From DAOMNN01 sp964404505 (GTDB taxonomy: Bacteria > Pseudomonadota > Gammaproteobacteria > Burkholderiales > Rhodocyclaceae), in contig CAYOKH010000003.1 of assembly GCA_964404505.1 (NCBI GenBank), positions 4,590-68,589 of the forward strand: a stretch of 64,000 nt of DNA, in the 5' to 3' direction. A program made the position numbers and the translations under genes. Shown here piece by piece: positions 1 through 7,885 of the stretch. Every line of letters starts with the position of its first letter. Within the stretch, counting starts at the first letter, position 1. The notes beneath the pieces are model-generated. The model saw nothing but the letters and a program-made list of their open reading frames with translations, ran no database searches and had not been told where the DNA came from.

Positions 1-615
1 GACCGGGTGCGCCGCTGCGGGGCCGCGGCGCTTCAGGATCACGATGTCGAGGCCATCGTGGGCAGCCGCGAGCTGCAGGCGCAGTGTTGCGGGTGAAGGC
101 TGGCGGGCGGCGTCCGGGGGGCGGAACAGGAACAGGGGAGTATCGGATTCTTCGGCAGCGAGTTGCAGTCGCCGCAGGGCTGCGGTGTCGATGTGCCGGC
201 TCCAGGCGAGCACCGCGTGGCAGGCGCCCGACGCGAGTGCCTGCCGGCCGGCCCAGATGGCACCGGCATGGTCGTGGACGTCGATCAGCAGCAGTTGCGG
301 CAACGGCACGCCGACGCACGCCAGCGCCGGGGCATAGGGCAGGCAGGGCGGAGCCACCCATGCGATCCACTGGTGTGCGGGTGCGCAACGCAGCAGTGGC
401 AGCAACAGGTGAATCTCCCCGATGCCCGGATGTTCGCTGATGAGTTCGATGATCGCCCCGCGCGGCCAGCCTGCGCCGGGCAGTGCCGCATCGAGTGCAG
501 GAAAACCGGTGGGCCAGCCCTTATGCGCAGGCCGGGCGAGTGTGCCGGCCTTCCATACCAGATCGGGTGGCAGCGATGCGAGCCCTTCAGCGGAGGCTGC
601 CGGAAGCGCATTCAT
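1..615 (-). CDS. imuA: ImuA, translesion-synthesis accessory protein (3' end outside window)
   Basis: The frame opens at an ATG at 615 and stays open for 205 codons to the window edge, so the C-terminus is missing. ImuA proteins are RecA/SulA-like factors that work with ImuB and DnaE2 in SOS-induced, error-prone lesion bypass. The translation begins MNALPAASAEGL and contains family-typical stretches such as LPGAGWPRGAIIELIS near residues 45-60 (the degenerate P-loop area) and WIAWVAPPCLPYAPAL near 90-105. It follows lexA by only 13 bases on the same strand, so both should share the LexA-controlled promoter. imuB and dnaE2 would be expected beyond coordinate 1. The lexA-imuA order is the main support for the name. 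Confidence 0.88.
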   Translation of the reverse strand, partial: MNALPAASAEGLASLPPDLVWKAGTLARPAHKGWPTGFPALDAALPGAGWPRGAIIELISEHPGIGEIHLLLPLLRCAPAHQWIAWVAPPCLPYAPALACVGVPLPQLLLIDVHDHAGAIWAGRQALASGACHAVLAWSRHIDTAALRRLQLAAEESDTPLFLFRPPDAARQPSPATLRLQLAAAHDGLDIVILKRRGPAAAHPV

Positions 616-628
616 TTCCGTAATCCGT

Positions 629-1288
629 TCAGGTGCAGATGCCGGTGCGTATCAGTCCGACCGCAATGCCCTCGATGACCAGCGGATCGCACCGGATGTC
701 CACGACGATGGGTTCGAAGTCGGGATTGGCCGGCAACAGGCTGACGAGCGGACCCTTGTAAGAAAAGGTCTTGACGGTCACCTCGTCGTGCACCCGGGCG
801 ACGACGATCTGGCCCGCCCTCGCTTCCGGGCTGCGATGCACCGCGAGCAGGTCGCCGTCGAGGATTCCGGCGTCGCGCATGCTCAGGCCGCGCACCCGCA
901 GCAGGTAGTCGGCGCGGGGCGAAAACAGGGCCGGATCCACCTGGCGGCGGGATTCGATGTGTTCGATTGCGAGAATCGGGCTGCCTGCCGCGACACGACC
1001 GATGAGGGGCAAGCCGAGGCCCTCGGGCAGGCGGATGCCCCGTGCGCGTCCTTCCTCGAGCCGGATCGCGCCCTTGGCGGCAAGCGCGCGCAAATGACTC
1101 TCGGCGGCATTGGGCGAGCGGAAGCCGAAGGCAGTACAGATCTCGGCCCGGGTCGGTGGGCGTCCTTCGGATTCCAGAGTGTCGCGAATGAAGTCGAGAA
1201 TCTCGCTCTGGCGAAGGGTGAGATTCCGTTCCGGAAAAGTGAGTTGCCCCGGCATGAATGCCGGCATCTGCGTTCGACCTGTGGGCAT
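629..1288 (-). CDS. lexA: LexA, SOS repressor
   Basis: 219 aa. LexA represses DNA-damage genes and self-cleaves on contact with RecA filaments. The N-terminal winged-helix DNA-binding domain (about 22-88) starts LTLRQSEILDFI. The self-cleavage bond is Ala101-Gly102 in RVAAGSP, and the catalytic dyad is Ser136 (GLSMRDAGI) and Lys173 (VTVKTF). Numbering is 17 above E. coli LexA because of an N-terminal extension. The start at 1288 has an AGGA-type ribosome site (GAAGGAACCGAC-ATG); an internal ATG at 1252 is also possible. It heads the imuA operon, so this is probably the LexA copy attached to the mutagenesis cassette. A perfect LexA box lies 39 bases upstream, so it should autoregulate. Confidence 0.95.
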   Translation of the reverse strand: MPTGRTQMPAFMPGQLTFPERNLTLRQSEILDFIRDTLESEGRPPTRAEICTAFGFRSPNAAESHLRALAAKGAIRLEEGRARGIRLPEGLGLPLIGRVAAGSPILAIEHIESRRQVDPALFSPRADYLLRVRGLSMRDAGILDGDLLAVHRSPEARAGQIVVARVHDEVTVKTFSYKGPLVSLLPANPDFEPIVVDIRCDPLVIEGIAVGLIRTGICT

Positions 1289-1326
1289 GTCGGTTCCTTC
1301 AGGCTGGGTCAGTAACCGGAATAATA

Positions 1327-1342
1327 CTGTATTTTTGAACAG
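1327..1342 (-). promoter_or_regulatory. LexA (SOS) box upstream of lexA-imuA
   Basis: CTGTATTTTTGAACAG is a perfect CTGT-N8-ACAG operator. On the minus strand it fills the spacer between a weak -35 (CTGAAA) and a -10 (TATTAT, 1321-1326), so bound LexA would block RNA polymerase. Confidence 0.9.
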
Positions 1343-1561
1343 CTTTCAGGTTGATGCAAACCCGCATGCGAACCGCCGGATGCGTGATGCGACTTGAGCC
1401 CTGAGCATTGCTGGTCTATTTCTTCAGATAGCGGAGACAACTAAACGACAACGCCCGCTCCATCCGGACAGGAGGCAAACATGGTGCTGCGCACAGGCAC
1501 TGACGCCGGTAGTGTTGATCCCGGCTCTCGGCTAGAATCGTCCCGACGCAAGGGAGGGTAC

Positions 1562-2053
1562 ATGATTCGAGTCGGTGACATCGCCCCGGTTTTTGCATTG
1601 CCGGACGCTGACATGGAGCTTTTCGACCTTGCCATCGAAGCGGATGGGCGTCATGTCGTGCTGTATTTCTACCCGCGCGACAATACACCGGGGTGCACGA
1701 TTCAGGCGGCCGAATTCAGCGATCACGAGAACGAGTTCACGCGGCTCGACTGCATCGTCATCGGCATCAGTCCCGACGATTGTCTGACGCATGCGGAATT
1801 TCGCGACCTGCATGGTTTATCGGTGCGCCTGCTTTCGGACGAGGATACCGACGTCTGCCGGCTCTACGATGTCTGGCGCACCCGCAACGTCGATGGCGTT
1901 GCAAGAATGAGCGTGATGCGCACGACCTTCGTCATCGACAAGCAGGGGGTGATTCGCCATATACTGCGCGATGTGTCGCCCCGCGGCCATGCGGCCGAGG
2001 TTCTCAAACTGGTCAGGAATCTGGAAACGGAACATGCAAGTGGAAATCGTTAA
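1562..2053 (+). CDS. Thioredoxin-dependent peroxiredoxin of the BCP/PrxQ type
   Basis: 163 aa. It reduces peroxides through a peroxidatic cysteine, Cys45 in the motif NTPGCTIQ. PrxQ enzymes often have a resolving cysteine five residues later; here that position is Ala50 (AAEF), so it is either 1-Cys or resolves through Cys64, Cys74 or a later cysteine. The ATG at 1562 follows GGGAGGG and gives the usual family N-terminus (MIRVGDIAPVFALPD). An in-frame ATG at 1481 has an even stronger AGGAGG site and would add 27 non-conserved residues. The 3' end overlaps the next gene by 20 bases, so the two are probably translationally coupled. Confidence 0.88.
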   Translation: MIRVGDIAPVFALPDADMELFDLAIEADGRHVVLYFYPRDNTPGCTIQAAEFSDHENEFTRLDCIVIGISPDDCLTHAEFRDLHGLSVRLLSDEDTDVCRLYDVWRTRNVDGVARMSVMRTTFVIDKQGVIRHILRDVSPRGHAAEVLKLVRNLETEHASGNR

Positions 2054-2519
2054 GAACACCGTAGTCACGCTCAATTACACAGTCCACGATCAGGATGGCA
2101 ACATGATCGACGATGGCGAGCATCCGCTGGTCTATCTGCATGGCGGTTACGACGGCATCTTTCCCGCACTGGAGGAGGCGCTGCACGGCAAGAAGGTGGG
2201 TGATCAGTTCGTCGTCAAACTCCAGCCGGAGGACGCTTTCGGCGACTACGACGAGGAACTCGTCATGGTCGAGGAACTGAGCCAGTTTCCGGAAAACGTC
2301 GAAATCGGGATGTCCTTCGAGCGTGTCACCGATGACGGCGAAGAAGACATGATCTACCGCATTACCGACATTGCCGAAGGGAAGGTCGTGGTCGATGGCA
2401 ATCATCCGCTTGCCGGCATCGCCCTGGTTTTCGACGGGAAGATCGCCGAAGTGCGCGTGGCCAGTGCCGAGGAAATCTCGCACGGGCACGTACATGGTGC
2501 CGGCGGGCATCAGCACTGA
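2034..2519 (+). CDS. slyD: FKBP-type peptidyl-prolyl isomerase, SlyD-like
   Basis: 161 aa. It has the SlyD arrangement: an FKBP half at each end (VTLNYTVHDQDGNMIDDGEHPL at the start, NHPLAGIALVFDGKIAEVRVAS at the end) flanking an insert-in-flap chaperone domain (about 70-125). SlyD proteins fold proline-limited proteins and bind nickel through a histidine tail; here the tail is short but His-rich (HGHVHGAGGHQH). The start at 2034 lies inside the peroxiredoxin gene. Shorter FkpB-type isomerases lack the full tail, so a non-metallated role remains possible. Confidence 0.85.
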   Translation: MQVEIVKNTVVTLNYTVHDQDGNMIDDGEHPLVYLHGGYDGIFPALEEALHGKKVGDQFVVKLQPEDAFGDYDEELVMVEELSQFPENVEIGMSFERVTDDGEEDMIYRITDIAEGKVVVDGNHPLAGIALVFDGKIAEVRVASAEEISHGHVHGAGGHQH

Positions 2520-2543
2520 GGTTCTGCGGGAACTGCCGCCGGA

Positions 2544-3788
2544 CTAGCGGTTCGGAAGGCGGCGGATCGCAGGTCTGGATTCCAGCGCTTCGAGGGGGAT
2601 TGTTCCGTCGGGGACCACCAGTGTGTCGCCTGCCCGGATAGGGCTGCTGTTGGTCAATCCATTGAGTTCCCGCAACAGGCCAAGTGAGATCCCGAACTTT
2701 CTGGCGATTCCGGACGGTGTGTCGCCGCGCTGGATCCGGTAGGTCTTCCAGCCCCGGTCGCTCAGGTTTATCTGGTCCAGGCGCTCCGTGAAGGGCTCGA
2801 GGCGGTCCACCGGAATGGCAAAGGACAGTCCGGTGTGCGCCACGATCGGGTGCTTGAAGCCGGGATTGAGCGCAACGAACTCGTCGAGAGGCATTTCAGC
2901 CATTTCCGCGGCGGTGGCCAGGGCGAGGCCCCGCGGCGCCTCGACTGCGACGAAATGCCGATAGTTAGGTACGTGCGGCAGTTCCAGATTGAAGATCTCG
3001 GGTTGCGCGACGATGTTTTTCAGCGCCTGCAGTTTCGGGACGTAGTTGCGTGTCTCCGCCGGCATGCGCAGATGTGAATACTCGGCGGGCTCGCCGGCAT
3101 CGCGATTGCGGCGAATCGCGCGCGCTACCGCACCTTCGCCCCAGTTGTACGAGGCCAGGGCGAGATGCCAGTCGCCGTGCATCTCGTACACATATTCCAG
3201 GTAGTCCAGTGCAGCCGAGGTCGACGCGATCACGTCGCGTCGTTCGTCCACCCATTTGTCCTGGGTCAGATTGAAGTTGCGCCCTGTCGAGGGGATGAAC
3301 TGCCACAATCCCGAAGCATGGGCGCGTGAATAGGCGAGCGGATTGTAGTTGCTCTCCACCATCGGCAGGAGTGCGAGCTCGGTTGGCAGGCCGCGGCGAT
3401 CCAGTTCGTCCACGATGTGATAGAGATAGCGTGCGCCGCGTTCGAACACCTGCTTCAGGAAGTTGGGGCGGTGAAGATAGAAAAGCTGTTGTTCGACCAC
3501 GAGATCGGAGTCGAGATCGGGGATCGCGAAGCCGCGCCGGATGCGGTCCCATATGTCGTTGGGATCACGGGTGAGATCGAGCTTGAGTATGCGTGGCTGG
3601 TGCAGGGGCAACTCGAGAATGTCCGACGATGATGCATTCAGTTTCGGCTGCCCGACCGCATCCCGTGTGTCGACGCCCGATGGGTGGGGAGCCACGGCGC
3701 GCTCCCCCGCGCCTGAATCTCCACCGAATGCGCTGCCGGCCGTAAGGCAGAAAAGCAACGCAAGGATTCGGAAAGGCGTGTCCGCCAT
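2544..3788 (-). CDS. mltD: Membrane-bound lytic murein transglycosylase D
   Basis: 414 aa, cleaves the glycan strands of peptidoglycan in the periplasm. A signal peptide covers about 1-22. The SLT domain (about 125-250) has the catalytic Glu145 in MVESNYNP, followed by SGLWQFIPSTG and ALASYNWGEGAV. One LysM peptidoglycan-binding repeat lies near the C-terminus (about 350-397, YRIQRGDTPSGIARKFG). E. coli MltD has two LysM units, so this is a shorter form. There is no obvious lipobox cysteine at the signal-peptide end (AFGGDSG), so it may be soluble in the periplasm. gloB lies upstream on the same strand, an order common in proteobacteria. Confidence 0.92.
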   Translation of the reverse strand: MADTPFRILALLFCLTAGSAFGGDSGAGERAVAPHPSGVDTRDAVGQPKLNASSSDILELPLHQPRILKLDLTRDPNDIWDRIRRGFAIPDLDSDLVVEQQLFYLHRPNFLKQVFERGARYLYHIVDELDRRGLPTELALLPMVESNYNPLAYSRAHASGLWQFIPSTGRNFNLTQDKWVDERRDVIASTSAALDYLEYVYEMHGDWHLALASYNWGEGAVARAIRRNRDAGEPAEYSHLRMPAETRNYVPKLQALKNIVAQPEIFNLELPHVPNYRHFVAVEAPRGLALATAAEMAEMPLDEFVALNPGFKHPIVAHTGLSFAIPVDRLEPFTERLDQINLSDRGWKTYRIQRGDTPSGIARKFGISLGLLRELNGLTNSSPIRAGDTLVVPDGTIPLEALESRPAIRRLPNR

Positions 3789-3995
3789 GGGAGGGGAGCC
3801 GCGTCGGATGGGGGAGGGGACTGCAGTCTATGGCAGGGCCGAGACTGCGTCAAACGGCCCGTGGTGGCCTCGCTTGCTCCTGCCGTCGCGACCTGCTTTT
3901 TGCCGCGGTGCGGCGGAATTTGCCAGGATCGCACCGGAATCGTCGGCTGGAGCGATGATTGCCGAGGCCCGGGCTGCAGGCACGCCAGCCCGGAC

Positions 3996-4793
3996 TCAGA
4001 ACACGTCCTTCCACGCCCTCAGCGCGGCGAAGCAGTCGAGTGCATCTGATGGTTTCGTGCCGTTTCGGGCCGTAATGGCCTGCACCACGCCTGGCGTGCC
4101 GGTTCTCAGAAAGGGGTTGATCTCGTTCTCGCGTGCGATCGTGCTGGGCAGCGTCGGCTTGCCGCTTGCACGAAGCGCCCGACACGTTTCGTGCCATTTG
4201 TCCCGCGCGCTGTTGTCCGGGTCGGCTTCACGTGCAAATGCAAGATTCGCGAGGGTGTACTCATGGGTGCAGTAGACTGCGGTATCGTCCGGGAGCGCGC
4301 TGAGTCGCTGCAGGGATGCATGCAATTGCGCGGCAGTTCCGCCGAGTAGGCGGCCGCAGCCCGCGCTGAATAGGGTGTCGCCCGGAAAAAGGATGCCTGG
4401 GGCGAGGAAGGCAACATGGGTTCTGGTGTGCCCGGGCACTTCCAGCACCTCGAAGCGCAGGCCGATGCCGGGGAGCACCATCGTATCGCCTTCGCTCACA
4501 GGTCTGGTTACGCCGTCGATGCGCTCGCCGGCCGGACCATAGACGGGAATGCTTCGATGTGCGATCAACGACCGGAGTCCGCCGATATGATCGGGGTGGT
4601 GGTGGGTGACGAGGATGGCAGTCAGGTCGAGCGCGTTTTCGCGCAGGTAGGTCTCGACCACATCGGCATCGCCCGGATCCACGACCGCGGCGAACTTCCC
4701 GGTGCGCAGCAACCAGATATAGTTATCCTGAAAGGCGGGCAGGGGAATGATCTCCGGCCTCCGGGGTTCTGATTCTTGAGTATCCATGTCCAT
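3996..4793 (-). CDS. gloB: Hydroxyacylglutathione hydrolase (glyoxalase II)
   Basis: 265 aa. It hydrolyses S-lactoylglutathione to lactate and glutathione, the last step of methylglyoxal detoxification. The metallo-beta-lactamase zinc motif is THHHPDH (His64, His66, Asp68, His69). Later ligand regions are VPGHTRTHVAFL, FPGDTLFSAGCGR and the C-terminal THEYTLANLAFA. The chosen ATG at 4793 has an AGG six bases upstream; a second in-frame ATG at 4787 is possible. Its start codon region overlaps the start of the divergent methyltransferase gene. Confidence 0.94.
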   Translation of the reverse strand: MDMDTQESEPRRPEIIPLPAFQDNYIWLLRTGKFAAVVDPGDADVVETYLRENALDLTAILVTHHHPDHIGGLRSLIAHRSIPVYGPAGERIDGVTRPVSEGDTMVLPGIGLRFEVLEVPGHTRTHVAFLAPGILFPGDTLFSAGCGRLLGGTAAQLHASLQRLSALPDDTAVYCTHEYTLANLAFAREADPDNSARDKWHETCRALRASGKPTLPSTIARENEINPFLRTGTPGVVQAITARNGTKPSDALDCFAALRAWKDVF

Positions 4794-5526
4794 CACTAGC
4801 CTGTCGGATTGGTTCGCAACGTCATCGGGACGATACCTGCTCGACTGGGAACAGGCAAAGTTCGATGCACTGGTTGCCGACATATTTGGTTATAACGCAC
4901 TGCAGGTGGGTTTGCCACAACACGCGTTTCTGCGCAGCAGCCGGATGTCGCACCGCTTTGCGAGTTCGGTCGGCGCGACTGCGCAGGTCCTGGCCGAGCC
5001 GTTCGCACTGCCGTTTGCCACTTCGAGCATCGATCTGGTCCTCCTGCCCCATGTCCTGGAATTCTCGCGCCATCCGCACCAGGTGCTGCGTGAGGTCGAG
5101 CGCGTGCTGGTCCCGGAGGGCAACGTGATCATCACCGGGTTCAATCCGTTCAGCCTGTTCGGACTGCGCAGGGCGCTCGCGCGCAACAAGGGCGATTGTC
5201 CGTGGCAAGGCCATTATTTTTCGGCGATGCGGATAAAGGACTGGCTGACCCTGCTGGGTTTCGAGACGCAGTCCGGCGGTTTTGGCTGCTATGCGCCTCC
5301 GGTGAGCAGTGACAAGTGGCTGGAGCGCTGGCGCTTCATGGACGGGGCTGGCGTGCGCTGGTGGCCGATATGCGGCGGTGTGTATATCCTTCAGGGGGTG
5401 AAGCGGGTGCAGGGGATGCGTCTGATCATGCCGAAATGGCGTGACAATCATGCGGAGAAGAAGGGTCTGTCGCCGGTAACGCGCCGTGGGCGCAGGATCG
5501 CCGGAAGTGCGCACAAGGCCGAATGA
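4786..5526 (+). CDS. SAM-dependent methyltransferase, YafS-like
   Basis: 246 aa, class I Rossmann methyltransferase of unknown substrate. Motif I is weak (IFGYNALQVGLP near 34-45). The post-I acidic and methyltransferase_11 parts are clearer: VLAEPFALPFATSSIDLVLL and VLEFSRHPHQVLREVERVLVPEGNVIITGFNP (about 88-122). The position between gloB and rnhA-dnaQ matches yafS in E. coli, and this synteny is the strongest hint of identity. It begins an operon with rnhA (ATGA overlap) and dnaQ. Confidence 0.82.
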   Translation: MSITSLSDWFATSSGRYLLDWEQAKFDALVADIFGYNALQVGLPQHAFLRSSRMSHRFASSVGATAQVLAEPFALPFATSSIDLVLLPHVLEFSRHPHQVLREVERVLVPEGNVIITGFNPFSLFGLRRALARNKGDCPWQGHYFSAMRIKDWLTLLGFETQSGGFGCYAPPVSSDKWLERWRFMDGAGVRWWPICGGVYILQGVKRVQGMRLIMPKWRDNHAEKKGLSPVTRRGRRIAGSAHKAE

Positions 5527-5984
5527 TGGAAGAGATCGAGATATTTACCGACGGGGCTTGCAGCGGCAACCCCGGACCGGGTGGATGGGGGGCGATCCTG
5601 CGCATGGGCAGACGGGAGAAGGAGATCTGGGGCGGTGAGCCGCACACGACCAACAATCGCATGGAACTCATGGCGGTGATCCGCGCCCTGGAATTGCTCA
5701 AGCGTCCCGTGGTGGCCCGCGTTCACACCGACAGCCAGTACGTGCAGAAGGGCATATCCGAATGGATCCATGCCTGGAAGGCACGCGGCTGGAAGACGGC
5801 GTCGAAAGCGCCGGTCAAGAACGTGGATCTGTGGCAGGCACTCGACGATGCCGCCGGGCCGCATACGCTTCAGTGGATATGGGTCAGGGGGCACGCCGGG
5901 CATCCGGAAAACGAAAGGGCCGACGAACTGGCTCGTCGCGGCGTGGAGGCCGTGCGAAAATCCGGTGCGCCCGTTGCAGGTTGA
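5523..5984 (+). CDS. rnhA: Ribonuclease HI
   Basis: 153 aa. It cuts the RNA strand of RNA-DNA hybrids (R-loops, primers). All catalytic residues are present at E. coli numbering: Asp10 (FTDGAC), Glu48 (NNRMELMA), Asp70 (HTDSQYV), His124 and Asp134 (ERADELA). It overlaps the preceding methyltransferase by 4 bases and is followed by dnaQ, the conserved replication pair. Confidence 0.97.
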   Translation: MMEEIEIFTDGACSGNPGPGGWGAILRMGRREKEIWGGEPHTTNNRMELMAVIRALELLKRPVVARVHTDSQYVQKGISEWIHAWKARGWKTASKAPVKNVDLWQALDDAAGPHTLQWIWVRGHAGHPENERADELARRGVEAVRKSGAPVAG

Positions 5985-6002
5985 TGAAGGGAGTGCAGCG
6001 TC

Positions 6003-6722
6003 TTGCGACAGATTGTTCTTGATACGGAAACCACGGGTCTGGATTGGCGCAGCGGCGACCGCGTGATCGAGATCGGATGCGTCGAGTTGGTGAACCGCGG
6101 TCTCACCGGACGCCATTTCCATGCCTATCTCAATCCCGAGCGCGGCATCGACGCGGAGGCCGTGGCAATTCACGGCATCACCGAGGAGTTCCTCGCCGAC
6201 AAGCCACGTTTTCGAGACGTCGCCGCCGATTTCGAGGATTTCGTGCGCGACGCGGAACTGGTCATACACAACGCCGGCTTCGACGTCGGCTTCCTCAATC
6301 ACGAACTGTCCCTGCTCGGGTGGGATCCGCTGGAGAAGTTCTGCGCCGGCGTGATCGATACGCTCAGGATGGCCAAGGAACAGAACCCGGGCAAGAAGGC
6401 CTCGCTCGACGCCCTGTGCGAGCGGCACCAGATAGCGAACGCCCACCGCACGCTGCACGGTGCGCTGCTCGACGCGGAGATCCTGGCCGAGGTGTATCTC
6501 GCGATGACGCGCGGTCAGGAGAGCCTGATCATCGCACTCGAGGAAGCTGCGCCTCGCGCCGACGAGATCGCCGAGGGACTCGTCGATCGGACCCCGCTGA
6601 AGATCGTGCGGGCGTCAGACGAGGAGCTTGCCGAGCACCGGAGAGTGCTTGGCGAGATCGCCGCGAGCAGCGGCAGGGGGTGTCTGTGGTTGCCGGCGGA
6701 GCGTGGAACGGACGCCGTCTGA
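6003..6722 (+). CDS. dnaQ: DNA polymerase III epsilon subunit (proofreading exonuclease)
   Basis: 239 aa. It supplies 3'-5' proofreading for the replicative polymerase. DEDDh exonuclease residues are visible: Asp7 and Glu9 (LDTETTG), Asp94 (HNAGFDVGF), His152 and Asp157 (HRTLHGALLDAE). The start is a TTG at 6003 preceded by AAGGGAG; no ATG lies in frame at a sensible place. The C-terminal tail (about 185-239) would bind the alpha subunit. Confidence 0.95.
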   Translation: MRQIVLDTETTGLDWRSGDRVIEIGCVELVNRGLTGRHFHAYLNPERGIDAEAVAIHGITEEFLADKPRFRDVAADFEDFVRDAELVIHNAGFDVGFLNHELSLLGWDPLEKFCAGVIDTLRMAKEQNPGKKASLDALCERHQIANAHRTLHGALLDAEILAEVYLAMTRGQESLIIALEEAAPRADEIAEGLVDRTPLKIVRASDEELAEHRRVLGEIAASSGRGCLWLPAERGTDAV

Positions 6723-6733
6723 GCAGGATCGCT

Positions 6734-7885
6734 TCAGTCGCGCTCCAGGGCTTCGAGCACGGCGTCGGCGATCGCGAGGCAGGAGGTCAGCCCCGGTGAT
6801 TCGATACCGAACAGGTTGATCAGCCCTGTGACGCCATGGATTGCCGGGCCATCGATGCGGAAGTCTGCGGCGGCGTCGCCCGGGGCGTTGATCTTGGCGC
6901 GGATGCCGGCATAGTCCGGGTCGAGCGCGTCATTCGGCAGGGCTGGCCAGTAGCGCCGGATTGCGGCTTGGAAGCCTTCTGTCCTCGCGGGATCGACACG
7001 ATATGAAAGCGGATGTGGAAGCCCGGCGCAGGCCTCGTCGAGTTCCGGCGTGATCCATTCCACGTCGGGCCCGAAACGGGCGCGACCGTGGAGGTCCAGC
7101 GTGAGGTGTACGCCCAGTCCTCCAGGCTCGGGGACGGGATAGATCAGGTGTTTGAACGGCGTTCTGCCGCGCAACGAGAAGTAGCTCCCCTTGGCATAGA
7201 AGGCGTGCGGCACGTGCGCGGGTTGCAGTCCGCGCAGACCTGCGGCCACGGCCGGGGCCGCGAGGCCTGCGGAGTTGACGACGGTTCGGGCCTTGATGCG
7301 CATCGGTTCCGGTCCGCCGGTCTCGAGCATGATGCCGTCGTTGCCCAGCGCTCCTGCAATCACCGGCGTATTGACGGCGAGCACGGCACCATCGGCTTCC
7401 GCATCGCCGAGCAGTGAAAGCATCAGGGCGTGGCTGTCGACGATTCCGGTGGACGGGGAGAACAGTGCCGCGACGCAGTTGAGGGCAGGCTCAAAGGTCT
7501 GCGCTTCGGCGGTCTCAATGAGACGCAGGTCATCGACACCGTTGGCCCGTGCGGTTGCGGCGATGGTCGTCAGGCCGTCGAACTGGGCCGCCGAGGTTGC
7601 CACGACGAGCTTGCCGCAACGCCGGTGAGCAACGTGGCGCGCCGCGAAGTATTCATAGAGCAGGGCCCGTCCGCGCACGCACAGGGTTGCCTTGAGCGAG
7701 CCCGGTCGATAGTAAAGTCCTGCGTGAACGACCTCGCTGTTGCGGCTGGACGCGCCGCTACCGAAACGATTCGCCGCTTCGAGAATCAGGACATCTCGGC
7801 CGCCCGCCGCCAGGGCACGGGCGCACGCCAGCCCGACGACGCCCGCTCCGATCACGACGCAATCTACCCGATGGGGAGCATTCAT
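6734..7885 (-). CDS. FAD-dependent oxidoreductase, L-2-hydroxyglutarate dehydrogenase-like
   Basis: 383 aa, DAO/GlpD fold. The N-terminal dinucleotide motif is VIGAGVVGLACARALAAGG (about 11-29), followed by SGASSRNSEVVHAGLYYRPGSLKA, characteristic of the L2HGDH/LhgO (YgaF) group that oxidises L-2-hydroxyglutarate and feeds electrons to quinones. The C-terminal FAD/substrate part reads FRIDGPAIHGVTGLINLFGIESPGLTSCLAIA. It overlaps the upstream spermidine-synthase-like gene by 4 bases and lies in the mutS transcription unit. The substrate is assigned by family resemblance only. Confidence 0.82.
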   Translation of the reverse strand: MNAPHRVDCVVIGAGVVGLACARALAAGGRDVLILEAANRFGSGASSRNSEVVHAGLYYRPGSLKATLCVRGRALLYEYFAARHVAHRRCGKLVVATSAAQFDGLTTIAATARANGVDDLRLIETAEAQTFEPALNCVAALFSPSTGIVDSHALMLSLLGDAEADGAVLAVNTPVIAGALGNDGIMLETGGPEPMRIKARTVVNSAGLAAPAVAAGLRGLQPAHVPHAFYAKGSYFSLRGRTPFKHLIYPVPEPGGLGVHLTLDLHGRARFGPDVEWITPELDEACAGLPHPLSYRVDPARTEGFQAAIRRYWPALPNDALDPDYAGIRAKINAPGDAAADFRIDGPAIHGVTGLINLFGIESPGLTSCLAIADAVLEALERD

